Shown in pieces: positions 33,291 through 45,593 of a DNA stretch of 61,084 nucleotides. A program made the position numbers and the translations under genes. Under the pieces are notes generated by a model. The model was not told the origin of the DNA, searched no databases, and saw only the letters and a program-made list of their open reading frames with translations. This DNA comes from Branchiostoma floridae (Eukaryota; Chordata; Leptocardii; Amphioxiformes; Branchiostomatidae), in contig NC_049991.1 in assembly GCF_000003815.2 (NCBI RefSeq), positions 9,339,765-9,400,848 of the forward strand, given 5' to 3'. How positions within the stretch are numbered: position 1 is the first letter of the stretch; each line of letters opens with the position of its first letter.

Positions 33291-33734
33291 CGTTCGGTTT
33301 GCTAGATAATATCCTAGGAGGTGATAACCATTTAGGTGTACATATAGGCAAATATATCAAAGAATGTTTAGACCTTAGAACCAATAGTGTAAGTGTAGCC
33401 TGGAATCCAGCCGTGTCGTGCTTTGGTCACTCCCCTAAGGTCCCCTTCCTGGCAGTACTGTAAAGCTGTTTAAATGATACTCTAGACTCAACATGCTGAT
33501 GTGTTCACTGAGGAAGTAAATATTTTGCATCTGACTATCAATTCATACAAATCGCACTACTTAATCTCTGTATGATATGGTACATAGAGGAGATATGTAT
33601 TAGTTATAAGTATATTGATTAAGACAGGCACATTAGATGTAAGTGGGTTCATGCAAATGAACCTTTAGCTTAAACTTATAAAATGCATAGAGAAATTTTA
33701 AGCGTTGTCTAAAATCCTATAACGTTTTATTTCC

Positions 33735-33935
33735 TAATACGAATGATCTGCCAACACACGGGTATGCACATGCTGGGCGACCTCGACTAACATACATAGA
33801 CCAGCTTGCTCGTGATGTGGGGTTGCGGGTTGAGGACTTAGAGAACGCTATGGGGGACAGAGACGTTTGGAAAGAGAGAGTGGACCTGGTCCGGGCAAGT
33901 AGCCCGCGACGATGATGATGATGATGATGATGTTT
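33735..33935 (+). mobile_element. Second LINE 3' end with (GAT)n tail
   Basis: Reads HAGRPRLTYIDQLARDVGLR and then LENAMGDRDVWKERVDLVRA to a stop, followed by a (GAT)n tail at about 33909-33931. Short GAT-type tails are usual for RTE-like LINEs. Confidence 0.65.
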
Positions 33936-34439
33936 CATCTGCCTTGAACCAAGCAAGAAGGCATTTGCCTCATAAACGTTACCAAACGTGAATTGATCGA
34001 GTTCTCCTTTGTGTGTGTCTGTCTTTGCATCAATCCATTTATCTTGATGTAAACAAAAGAAGACAAGGGAGCCTCGAGGGTTGTCTTGCGAGCTTGGAAT
34101 TTGCTTTATGAAGACATTATTCGGAACTAGTTAACTATTGGAACGAGTTACATTTAGAAGAATATTGTAGCAGTCTAGTCATAGTAAATACCAAGCCTGA
34201 CCTTCACCAGACGGATGTGGTCGAAGCGAGTACAACAAACTTTGCAGCTTTGAAAACTCAGCTGTAGATTTCATTTTTTTCACGCATTGACAAAGTTCAT
34301 CAGTGTTCAACAGAAATGGAGTGTTAAATTCTATCTTTAATACAATAATTAATGATGACCGGGAATTTAGATTGCTTAAATTTTTGGTTTTGCTGCTCAC
34401 AATGTTGACTTTGTAACAGTGGGGTTCAAGCACCGCCAA

Positions 34440-34600
34440 CCGAGCATGCCAAACGGCTGTCAGCCTTTTGGTCTAATCAGTTGAGTGCTGGGTTTGTGAG
34501 CTGGTGTGAGCGGGATCGGCGCGGGTTCCAATCCCAGGAGTCAGGATATTTGTATAGAGTTACATTGCTTCTGTCTGCTTCTTGCTCTCCTCTTCTGTCA
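34440..34600 (+). mobile_element. tRNA-derived SINE-like repeat
   Basis: A B-box-like GGTTCCAATCCC at about 34526-34537 follows a sequence of tRNA-like length (TTGGTCTAATCAGTTGAGTG...). No complete cloverleaf; treated as a SINE head. Confidence 0.45.
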
Positions 34601-35484
34601 ACTACATATGATTGTGACAATTCTTTTGACCTTGATTGTCGACTATCAAGGCACCGCTGTAAAAGAAATGATGTGCCTTAGCCAAGAGAAAATAAACATT
34701 GCTGAGTTACCAGTCTCAGAATATGCCATGTATATAAGTTGCCCTCCGTTTTAGCCCTGTTGTCGCGTATAATCGATTCAGTCACGCCCGATGTGTCGAT
34801 GACAACACGAAGTCCTGCCACGTAGCAAAGTGACTAGGCACTGGTCAAACTAGATCCTACCTATAGCTACTGAGCGGCAGCACCGGTCTACATCTCAGGC
34901 GGGTCTGCCAAATCAAGTATCTACGTACATTCTCAACTAGTCATTGGTGACCACAGACCGACGTCAGGTAACATGTTTGTTGTCCACTTCTCCCAGTAAT
35001 AGTTGTGCGCTTACATGTTGCAATTTTCCAACTTGAAGTGTTAGTTGTCGTTACTTTGCAACGGCCCTCTACCTGCTGGCGTAGCATGTTTCGAATAGTT
35101 TTGGACATATTTTTAAGAATTATGCATTTTTGTCGGGTCTTCAATTTTTGTACCGTTTTCTTCATGTCCGCAGACAAAAAGCATTGAAAAATGTTGTAAA
35201 GTGTAAAACAGCAGGAGCCGAACCGCCGCTTCGGGAGTGGTAATAAAGGCGTGTACGCTATGCATTTAAGCCGTAAGAAGTCGGTCCTAGCTGTAAGAAG
35301 TCGGCCCTAGCTGTAAGACAAGCACAGGCCTGCAGGAGTAGGCGGTATCTGCACCGCCCAGGTTGGTTTTCTCACTCGCAACGGGTATACGTGCGAAGAT
35401 CAGATCAGCGGCTTGGTCGACAGGTCCACAGATTAAACCAGCTGGGAATGACACACAAATAAGTTTGGTATTTTCGCTGCACAT

Positions 35485-35673
35485 GCGTCAAGCTTGCGTC
35501 ACTGCGGGGTTCGAATGATACTCAACGAATTTCAGAGATAAAGAATTCATTTTCTTATTTTTTGTGTATTTTGTCGTCTTCTAAGTCATACTTTTACGTA
35601 TCACGGAATATCTCATTATTAAAAAAAATCGAGGAAAAAACAAAACGGTGACGCAGTGACGCAAGCTTGACGC
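35485..35673. mobile_element. Inverted-repeat element with perfect 22-bp arms
   Basis: The arm at 35485-35506 (GCGTCAAGCTTGCGTCACTG...) is the exact reverse complement of 35652-35673. The interior is A/T-rich and noncoding. It fits a miniature inverted-repeat transposon. Confidence 0.7.
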
Positions 35674-37279
35674 AAGTGCCGTGAGAGTGCACCTTAAGGA
35701 AACCAAAAGTAAGTATACGTAACCGACAGCCAGGCTGTTATGATAGGTTTGCGACATGCTGGTAACAGGCAATCAATACTCATTGCAAAAACGAGATAAT
35801 GCTTTATGATACTCACTAGATTGTTTATACTGTTATATTATATTACATTAGTTGTTAGTTATTTGTATTAGTATATAGTTGTTCACATTGCCATACATTG
35901 TAACTGTTACAATTGTTGCGTAATAAAGTTCTATTCTTATAGTGCTGACGTGTCCCTTTTCCCGAGCGAGGAGTTTTGAACCTATTGCACAACCGCATCA
36001 TGACTGTAGACTGAACCTTGTAGTGCCAAGGAGTGAACTGCCGTTTCGCCGATCATGATTATTCTTTTATGTACTTTCGGCACTGATTTAGCGAAAAGTT
36101 CGGCCAACCGAAATTTAAAAAATTCTGCTATTCTTTCTCTTCAAAACATCTTGTTAGCTTATCATTCAGGGATAAAATAAAAATCTATCTTGTAATTGTT
36201 CCCTTGGTCTTTTTATTTTTCATTAATGCAATGTAGTCTTATGTGAATGAAATATGTATTTTCCTCATGCTGCAAGTCTACTCCTTTACCAACTCATTCG
36301 AAAATGGTCGATTCGACAATGATCCCTTCCCTATCGCTTGTTCAAAAAGTAATTTTTAAACCACATTTTAAGTCATCCGGCTTTCATTGCATGGATTAAA
36401 AATATACATTCTTTTCATGTGAACAGAAAAATCAGAAGAAAAAAAACATATTTCAATTAGAAAATGCTCATAATACCCGAGGTCCCATGAGCATGTGTCC
36501 TAGCTATAGACATCCTAATGTAATACAATGACATAGAAGCTGAAAATATTAAACAAATTTCTATTTCTCTGTCCCAAAAATTATCTAGAGTACTTAAAGC
36601 CAAATATGCGCATGGGGTAATTGTAACGTGGGCTCAAAAATATAGGCATCCTCACGCAAAACGGCATGATCAGGACATGTGGCTGTAAAATTGGACAAAA
36701 GAGCCCAAAATGATGGTTTGAAAATGGCAATTATACAATTAAATCATTTTAAAGATGTGTTTGGCACCCTTTTTGCATATTTGGGCAGGCATCCCTATGT
36801 TGAAAAAAAAATCATGGCACAGGCAACCAAATTTTTTTTTGTCTGAAAATAGCCACCACCCCCCTCCAAAATCTCCAAAATAAATCAGCCAGACTTCTTC
36901 AGCTTTAAATGCTGAAATTGTGACAGTTTCTTTTTTGGCCATTTATTGTCTTAGGCATCCGCGCACAATACTGCTCATAAAATGGTACGGGGTAGTGGTG
37001 AATAGGGAGTGGGAGGCACTGGTAAACAAGTAAATACAAATATCGATCTGGACCCGGACGGTCCCCGGGACCTTGCATTCATGGATTCAATTAATACATA
37101 AATAAACAAACAAATATGGAGCTATACAGAGGGATGTGGCGACGGACCGTCTCACGAAAACGAGGCCCCACGCAAGGCTTTCGCTAGGGATGGTGGTTAC
37201 ACGAAGTTTGTGTGCGCGTGTGTGTGTGTGTACGTACGTGATCATGACTTGCAAGTACAATTTCACCGGTAGGCCAATA

Positions 37280-37985
37280 GAGTCCATTCCAAGACACCAT
37301 GCGGATGTTTGTTGCCATTGTTTAGAATTGATTTAAAAGTTTTGTAATTATATGTCTAGTACATTTGATACTTCAGAAATATTTTTAACACTGTTTCAAC
37401 TTTATAAATATTTCCCTGGTCCTGTAAAACTTTGGAAATATTCATGGTGTTGAATTGGATACTTCTAATGGTTTCTAAAAAATGATAACAGCATTCTACC
37501 ATTATTTACCATTTTCTACCATTTGTTGTAAATGGTTCGGTGGGCTGGGAAGATAGCAATTCACACATCCTTGCAAAGTATGGTTGGGTGCCATGCAACA
37601 ATGGCCCACCACAAAGGATCCACCAGTGCCCAGCAGTGAATTCTAAAAATATACAGATGCAACAATAGGGCTTACTTTTATGGGGACAATAAACTAATTT
37701 TACCATTTGGCCAGGTTTACCATTTTTTGTAAATATTTGTAAATGTGAAATAATCACAGAGAGGTTTCACAGTTATTCTAAATAAAGATATTTTTGTACA
37801 GTTACTTTCAAAATGTTTCTAAAATATTCAAAGAAATTCAAATAATTATAATATAAATGAGTATGTTCTTAGTCAATTTTTTGAAAATAATTTAATTATT
37901 GTGGCTCAGATATTCCTTTATTCAAAATAATTCAGACTAATTATAAATATCGCCTAAAACCCTCATGGTGTCTTGGAATGGACTC
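37280..37985. mobile_element. Nonautonomous element with perfect 22-bp terminal inverted repeats
   Basis: 37280-37301 (GAGTCCATTCCAAGACACCA...) is the exact reverse complement of 37964-37985; both ends are preceded by TA. The 0.7-kb interior is A/T-rich with no transposase. A partial relative lies at 30300-30600. Confidence 0.75.
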
Positions 37986-38935
37986 TAAACACTGTCAGGT
38001 ATTTCGCCGTAGGCTATCGTTTGGTGTACAGACTGCACAAGTCAGGTTACACCCTCTCTATACAAACGTGGTACAATTTACTACGGGCAATCAAGCAAGG
38101 TAAGTTGGACGTTCTGTTTGTCTGTACCAGACTAAGTACGCTTGGTATAAGAATGATAATTTGCAATCACTAGGGGAGTTTAGCCACCGAAGCGTTTTAT
38201 CGGCCAGGAGGGGGAATGTTACCCTTCCCGCGAACTGACCCTCCTGGCCAAATATTCCCCGTTTTTGCCGGAATCTACGATCCATACCCCCTTAGGAATG
38301 TCTGGTGAAGGCTAACTGTCTGTTCATTGCCTGATTGCCCGCCGATCACTCTGTAGGAGGAAACGTTGTATGATTGTGAAAGGGGGAGGGAACTGGCACC
38401 TTGGGGAGTTACACTGCGTGTATTGAAGGTCATTCGTATGTCAGAACTACTTAAAATAGCAATCATTCGGTTAAAGAATTGATCAGCTAATTAGACGACT
38501 TACTGACGATCATAAAGTGGTAAAAACACCACAGAGCCAAATTAAGCCAAGGCCGATTGTAAGATACGTTGAATCAGTGACCTGTCAGTCTGGGTCTGAA
38601 CAACTTATTATTTATGGCCATTGAGACCCTTCAGGCTCTTTGGCTGGTGTCAACCCTGATGAAAACTCGCAAAGTTTGTCCTTGAAGTTGGCACGGTTTT
38701 GTGATCAAGTCAAAGCTCACAGACAGGACGGTTGAGGTAGATTTCATTTCGTGATGTCTATCTTTCTAATGACATCGGAGATTTCTGGAGCGGCTTAGTC
38801 TGGCGTGTCATTGTTTACGTGTACCCTTCCTGACCCTTGCGACAGTCTGTTCATGGTACTGCCCAGGAGCCTTTGTCCCTAAGAGAATGAGTCATGGCTT
38901 TGAACTTTTGTGTACCCTCTACACTTTCTAACCTT

Positions 38936-39130
38936 CTGAAAAAATCTTGAGATCTTTTAAAAGAATCTTGAGACTTAATGAAAGATTCTCAAGAAAAAGC
39001 CTCAAGATTGACTCGAAACATCTCAAGATTTACCACAAAATCTGAAGATATCTTAAAACAAATCTCAAGATTTTTCGATTTTCAACGAGGCGTGAAGACC
39101 CCTGCTAGGGGTTAATATGATCCGTTCAGT
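38936..39130 (-). repeat. Second copy of the AATCTTGAGATT tandem-repeat element
   Basis: The same unit and same flank as at 25290-25530, in opposite orientation (flank reads TAGGGGTTAATATGATCCGT). Lies 160 bp before the SRCR start codon. Confidence 0.7.
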
Positions 39131-39293
39131 ACCAGAGGACTGTTTTCACACAATATCAGCTAGGTAAGTTTAGGCTGTAAGAGGCCACAAATATTTGTTT
39201 TCCAAAGTGCTCTGCTTGCAGTTATTTGTCTAACATGTTCAAGTCTATCAAAGTTCTTCTGTCATCAGTTTTCTTCCTCATTTCAGCCTAGCC

Positions 39294-41938
39294 ATGGCGT
39301 GGAAGGGACTCTGGCTGTGTATTTTTATCGCGACAGTTGGCTACTCCGTAGCAGCACCTGTAGGTGAGTGGTGATTCGCCTAGGTCCTATAGTAAGAGTC
39401 ATTTTACTTGGGAATGGGTAAGAAGAGATTTGTCTACGGTCCTTGGGTGAGTCGTGGGTAGGTTAGAAACTTGCTGGGAGTAAATCAGCGCTGAGTGGTT
39501 ATGGCGTGGTTAAGATTTAAATTTGACTGCTGACTTACTCCCGAAACCAGCCAAATACCAGCCAACCGCGCCAAACACCAGCCGACAACTAGCCAACCCA
39601 TTCCAGACCTGCTGTGCACAAATTTCAAAACATTCAACTAGCCAACCCATTCCAGACCTGCTGTGCACAAATTTCAAAACATTCGGCTGACGCAGGGGAA
39701 CGCCAGCCGACTACAGCCGACCTAGCTCCCGAATCACTTCTAACCATAGTCGGGCTATATCTATCTCTATGATGGTTTACTTTATTTCCATGTGGATTAT
39801 ATATAAATTTTTGAGACTTCAAAAAAGAACATCAAAGATGACCAGGACTGCGAACATCAGGCGGTAGGCATAACATTAGTTTACACCTGCTTATGGAATG
39901 AAAAGTGAACACATCCAAATGTTCCGTTTATTCCCAGCCGTCGTGCAATTGAGCACCGTTCCAGTCTTCCAGACAGTGCTTGTAGAAATCCCCAGGTTCG
40001 TTGGCGATAGTACTCGATGCAAACCAGGACAAAAGGCAACTCCTATTAGTAAGTGGATAATAGCATTTTTTGCCAGAAAGGTTATGTTTTCGGTGTCGTT
40101 GTTTGTGTCTGTTGTCAACATACCACGAGAAGCTGTGTATGAATTTGGTAGGAATTTTGTGGACGGGTAGCGGTCAGGAAAACAAAAGAGAATGTTACAG
40201 TTATAAAGAAAACGTTCTCTGAATAAGGCAATGATACTCCTCTGTGACTATAACAATGCAACATCAGATTACTGGCCAGACTAAGAAAAGTGCTGGGCTG
40301 CCGTCCCAATGTCCTTGAGACCTTAGAGCAGTAGTAGTACTGCTTGCTAAGAAAAAGCATTATCTTACTCCTAATCCAACGATGAAAATATACTTTTGAT
40401 AACGATATATTTCCCGCATACTGTAGGAAACTGTATACCCTGAATAAACTCTACCCTAAAGTTGTTTATAATTTGAGAGTATTGCCTCTCTTTTTCTTGA
40501 CTTGTGGTTATAAGTTACAGTTTTATACGTTTGAAGGAATCGACGACAATTAATAATTCAAAGCAACAGCAAGCTTTCCTGTAGCTTCAGGAACGGATGT
40601 CACTGGAAACGAGTTCGAGTTCTCCTGCGAGCCATGCCGAGCTGGATACAAATGTGTCAACGGCGACGAGGTGGAGGAGCCATGCGAAGCGGGCTTCTAT
40701 AGCAGGGCAAACGCGACTTCCTGCGACCCTTGCTCGGTGGGATCTCATAGTGAAACAGGCTCAGCAAACTGTACCGGTGGGTCAAAATATGTCGTCTCTA
40801 GTCACCCTTTTTTTAGTTCCTACATGTACTTTTGTCGCATGTCCTGTAGGTAACTGAAACGTTTATCGTAATTCAAAGGTCCATTGTCATTTCAAAATGA
40901 AAACCATCGAAGGTACTTCTTTACCTAAATCCGAAACTTGTACCAATACACACTTTTGATACTTGCCAAAATTAGTATTTTCTAAAAGCGCTAGGGACGG
41001 AATAACTATTCATAAAGCAACACTAAAAAGCATAACGAAAATATATGAAATATGACGATAAAAATCGTATGCTTCCTTAAAGGTGTCAGGCTTCGTGGCG
41101 GATTGACTTCAAGGGAAGGCAGAGTTGAGATTCTACACAACGACGAGTGGGGCACAATATGTAATGGCACCCACGTTAACTACACCTTCGCAAAGGTTGT
41201 ATGCACTCAACTGGGCTACCAAAATGGAAGCGTATTGGATATAGCTTTCAATAGTCTATGGCAAATACACTTTGACATAAGCTCGGATCCAATTTGGCTA
41301 TCTAACGTCCAGTGCTCGGGTGAAGAAGATTCCTTGTATGAATGTGAACACAGCGGATGGGGTGGTCATCGGTGTGAACATGGAGGAGAGGCTAGCGTCA
41401 TATGTGAAAGTAGGTGAAATATCTTTAAAATATGATAATAATACAATTGAAGAAGCGTACAAAGAGGAAAAGCATATGGGATAAAATTTGCATATTTTCT
41501 GTATACTTTACAGCAGGGATATGACAAACCCGCATGATATATAGAGAGATACTGTACAAATTGCTATGTTTGATGATTGCTAAGAAATGCATAAACATTA
41601 CAAGAGATTTTGGAATGAATATACAGGGTTACTCAATTGATGAATATTCAAATCATGAAAATGTAAGTAGCTTTATCAATATCATCAATGTAAACATGCT
41701 AACATTACGGCAAGTACATTGTGAAGATCACATTACCACCAAACTTGTAAGATTGTCGTAAAATTTAGAACTGTAAACTTGAGATTCATTTTTATCTTAG
41801 ATAATGCTCTTATTTTCTTATATTTCAGGCCGTGAGGAAGCGCTTTCTTCGCCCATGGATTCCGATGCTGAAGACGCGGACATTGGCTCTGACTATTCCT
41901 ATGATACTAATTTTGAAGACACTCGTCAGCGCATATAA
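39294..41938 (+). CDS. Secreted ephrin-receptor-like plus SRCR protein
   Basis: Exons 39294-39363, 39938-40048, 40591-40776 (or from 40585, both phase-compatible), 41083-41409, 41829-41938; all introns are phase 1; 267 residues. It begins with a signal peptide (MAWKGLWLCIFIATVGYSVA), then a spacer with one Cys, a Cys-rich exon of the ephrin-receptor/GCC2-GCC3 type (CEPCRAGYKC, CEAGFYSRANATSCDPC) and one SRCR domain. The SRCR has six cysteines, the group A pattern, with DEWGTIC and LGYQNGS, but is encoded by one exon, which is more usual for group B. The acidic tail (DSDAEDADIGSDYSYD) ends at TAA 41936-41938. There is no TM helix, so a secreted scavenger or pattern-recognition molecule is likely. 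Confidence 0.82.
39587..39684 (+). repeat. 49-bp tandem duplication
   Basis: AACTAGCCAACCCATTCCAG... is repeated with no visible change after 49 bp, in the first intron of the SRCR gene. Surrounding CCAGCCAA words suggest older rounds of the same process. Confidence 0.85.
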
Positions 41939-41989
41939 GGTCACATATTTATCTAAATAATACATAGATCTAGATTTTTCTCTTCATCG

Positions 41990-42310
41990 ATGTCTCTATG
42001 TAGAAGTATCTATGCCTATATATGTAATCACATAACACATCATACATATAACTATATATAGTCTTATAAATGTAACAAATGTATATTAACAAATCTTTAT
42101 AAGTCTATCAAGCTATCTATCTGTATATATATAGATGGACATATAGAGATGTCCCTCTTTATATATATATATATACATATGGATTTCTGCATGCAGTATG
42201 AGACCTATTTCATGCAGTATGAGAACTGCTGTTATATCTATCTCTATCTCTCTCTCTCTATATATATAGATATAAATATATATTCATGCAGTATCAGAAT
42301 ATATATACGA
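41990..42310 (+). repeat. A/T-rich TATA microsatellite region
   Basis: Dense TATATA and TCTATC tracts, with the phrase CATGCAGTATGAGA repeated three times near 42190-42295. It follows the SRCR stop codon; an AATAAA lies at 42607-42612. Confidence 0.7.
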
Positions 42311-44132
42311 ATGAATGTTTCTATTTCTGCAGGAATAGACCAGCTTCCATGATGGCGGTCGGCCGTGAAGCACACAGGTGGATCCTGCTTTCTTCAATCC
42401 CAATGAAAACGTACCTACCTACCTACCTGGTCTCTTCACCCCCTGAACGTTGAGGGTACAAGACAGCCATGGGGATGGAGAATTGTCTCCAGGCTTGTAA
42501 TTTAGATGTAGCTTCTAGCGTACTTATGGTAATTATATCATATTTCATTAAAATGACGGACGGAGCTGGAGGTAATCTCACAAAGACGGATAGATGCGAC
42601 CATATAAATAAAGTACTATTTCATACATCAAGTTAACGTGAATGTAGTATTTCCGCAATTGATAGACCCTGTTTTGTGTCCAACAGTAAATTAGACAAAG
42701 TATGCGGAACGTTTCCCCGAGCATTACAATATATAAGGCTACTCTTACGTCGAAACGACAATCAAGCTAAAGAAAATGTATAGCCGGAATCATATGAGCA
42801 TAGCATGAGGTTTGTCAGTTCATTTCATGTAGTATTACGTAATTCTAGCCGGCAGCACAGTAACTCCATGATGACATTTGTCTGATATCCCATCACTGAG
42901 TTGCCTTTATTTAGCACCATTATATCAACATTAAATTTCATAATTCACTGAAGTGCTAAGATGTTCCAAAATATTCCCCTTCAGATGCATTCAAAAACTA
43001 CAACATTACATGATGGTTGAGATGCTGATAGTTTGGACCTAAAAAAGACCTATGTAATATATATACTCAAGATATCATTATCGGTATAAAGTTTTTAATT
43101 AGATGGTATTCCTTTGTTTTGCTTTTCAAATATAACCTTACAAGTGCTGTTAATAAACAGTAAATATAGAAGTTATCATTAAAATGATTTTAAATATCAG
43201 TTTGACGCGTTTACATTCGTCAAAACATAGCATAGATTAACTTGAAAGTTCACCTGTGTTGGTAGACGTCATTCTTGAACTGTAAATTCCGACAAAATAT
43301 TGGACTCACCCAAATTTTGAACTGAACATCACCAGTCTTTGTCAAGGAATAAATTACTTGCTATACTTTAACCTACCATAAGGATAGTGCAAATTGCAAT
43401 GAAATTTTCTCTTGATCAACTGTGCCGAGGAACATAAGACATAAACATGCAGTGACTGACAACTGTCCTTAATGTGTTTTTTTCTCGTGTTTGTGTGCTG
43501 TTTGAGTAATTTCTATTTGGAAAGTGGGTCCTAGGATCGTGTCAAGGGAGGCTGCAAGTGGCACTTGGGTCTAGTTGACTCCTTTTCAAGTGACAGTTTG
43601 ATCATACATGTCATCAAAGCTGGGGCAATAACAGCCGCAGAAAAAGGGGGGGGGGGTGAACAAAATTCATCGCTTTACCATGTATGTTTGTGTGTGGATA
43701 GCGCTTGCAAGCGTGGTGTCAATGGCCGGGTTTACACTCACGTTTTACTAGTCGACTTGGAGTACACTCCGCTGGAGTACGACTTAGCGGAGTCGATACA
43801 GCTGTGTAAAAATAAATGTAAAGTACTCAAGTCCTGGACTTGAGTTGAGTTACTTCAAAACCATGCTTAAGCGCGGGTCTAGTCTAGTTACTAGGGTGTC
43901 TGTGTGACGCGTGTTTGACTCTGAGCCGACTCCAGGAGAGTTATGCAATTCTCTGGACAGGAACAACATGTCCATACTCGGCAACCAAGACATACGTGCA
44001 GACAAACTCTGATCCATACCAAACGGAGCCAGGTCCACTTAGCGAAGAATCAGTGGAGGCACAAATTTGAAAATTTGTCTTATTTTTTTGTCATAAGTTT
44101 TCGGTTGAAATTCAAATTTTGAGCATCATGTA

Positions 44133-44529
44133 ATACACCTTTCTCACGCGGCGGCCATGATAGATCTAAAAAGAGGTCTATGAGGCAAACAAAAGACTGT
44201 CCATCATTATTAGCAATTCAACCAGTGATAGCATAGAAATTAGACAATTGACCAATAAGAGAATGGCTGCATGTCCGTCAAATATTTGCATTATTATGTT
44301 TTTATTTTGCATCTCTTAAGGGACTATGGGATCAGCACGCGAGTCTAAATTGCTACATATTTCGCTGCATAACACTAGTTATAATATTTATTATTTGATC
44401 TTATATTGTGAAAATTTGTGTGGTCTGAGAAAAAACTAAATGGGAGCTGATTTTAGAAATAACTTTTGTCTGTTTGCCTCATTGACCTCGTCTTCAATCT
44501 ATCATGGCCACCGCGTGAGAAAGGTGTAT
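44133..44529. mobile_element. Inverted-repeat element with 33-bp ends
   Basis: 44133-44165 (ATACACCTTTCTCACGCGGC...) pairs with 44497-44529 with one mismatch in 33 bases. The interior is noncoding; nonautonomous DNA element. Confidence 0.8.
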
Positions 44530-44886
44530 GAGGACTCAGAGAAAGGCAACAGTGCCGGCGTAGCTGGGCGTTCCTAATCTCTTGGCGGTCCCATGTGTGA
44601 ACAGATAGCTCTTGAGTGGGGCTCCGAGTTGAGTCGAAAACGCATGTGAAAACCCAGCCAACATCTAGTCTGGAACGCCCGGGATCGAACCCTTGATCTC
44701 GTGTCCCAATCGACGTCTTGTGCATTAGTATCAATGTTTGACTTAAGAAGTAAGGGCAGAGCTACTCTTGCTGTTCTGTACACTATTGTGATTACAGAAA
44801 CACAGAAAACAGATTGTCCTCTGGATGGGCAGTAACAACGTCATTGTATTACAAAATGAAAACAAATAAGCCATTTTTGTAATATG

Positions 44887-45064
44887 TAATCTCCAAGCAG
44901 ATCCTACAATGGCATAAAATAGTACCAAACTGGCCAAGGAGTGTAGTAAGCCAAGAGGTGTCCATTTGCCATGTAGCAAAACACACTCCTCTCCTAAGCC
45001 GGCTTCACTCCTCTGCCAGCTTTTGATACTGTCTTATGCTACCGTAGGATCTGCTTGGAGATTA
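44887..45064. mobile_element. Inverted-repeat element with perfect 21-bp ends
   Basis: TAATCTCCAAGCAGATCCTA... at 44887-44907 is the exact reverse complement of 45044-45064. The 136-bp interior is noncoding. Confidence 0.8.
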
Positions 45065-45270
45065 TAATATATGGTGGTCAACTTGACTTGACTGGTCAAC
45101 AGTAGTTCTCATTTCAACTCTGAGTTCCATAACATACATTTATACACATATATTGTAAAGAACAGTTACTGTACACTAATAATCTGTGCACTGTCACATA
45201 TCGTTAACCTAAATCAAAAGCTGCTGTGCATCTGTCTTTACATGGAGTCATGTTCACATGAGACTACAAA

Positions 45271-45593
45271 GAAGGGTGCTCCATCTCCTGTATAACCAGG
45301 TGCTGCAGGTGGTTCTGTAGTGACTAGATCCCCTCCCCTGAAGGGTGTTCCATCTCCTGTATTACCAGATGCAGCAGGTGGTTCTGTACTGACTAGATCC
45401 CCTCCCCTGAAGGGTGCTCCATCTCCTGTATAACCAGGTGCAGCAGGTGGTTCTGTAGTGACTAGATCCCCTCCCTGACAGGTGTTCCATCTCCTGTAGA
45501 ACCAGGTGCTGCAGGTGGTTCTGCAGTGACTAGATCCCCTCCCCTGAAGGATGTTCCATCTCCTGTATAACCAGGTGCAGCAGGTGGTTCTGT
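45271..45593 (-). repeat. 69-bp minisatellite derived from the HAP40 last exon
   Basis: Five copies (69, 68, 69, 69 bp and a partial one). The copy nearest 45593 is the true coding sequence; each complete copy contains the equivalent of EQNHLLHLVIQEMEHPSGEG plus the TAG. Copy two has a 1-nt deletion. Downstream copies lie in the 3'UTR. Confidence 0.85.

Larger units (their letters stand above)
33026..39293. other. Gene-free interval rich in repeats
   Basis: About 6 kb without a supportable gene. Besides the elements listed separately, there is a duplicated GTAAGAAGTCGGYCCTAGCT word at about 35275-35315, A/T-rich unique sequence at 35900-36950, and a TG-rich stretch near 37215. The SRCR gene starts at its right edge. 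Confidence 0.55.
42620..45250. other. Gene-free interval between SRCR and HAP40 genes
   Basis: No exon recognised on either strand. It contains two inverted-repeat elements (44133-44529 and 44887-45064) and a poly-G run near 43646. Otherwise A/T-rich unique sequence. Confidence 0.55.
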
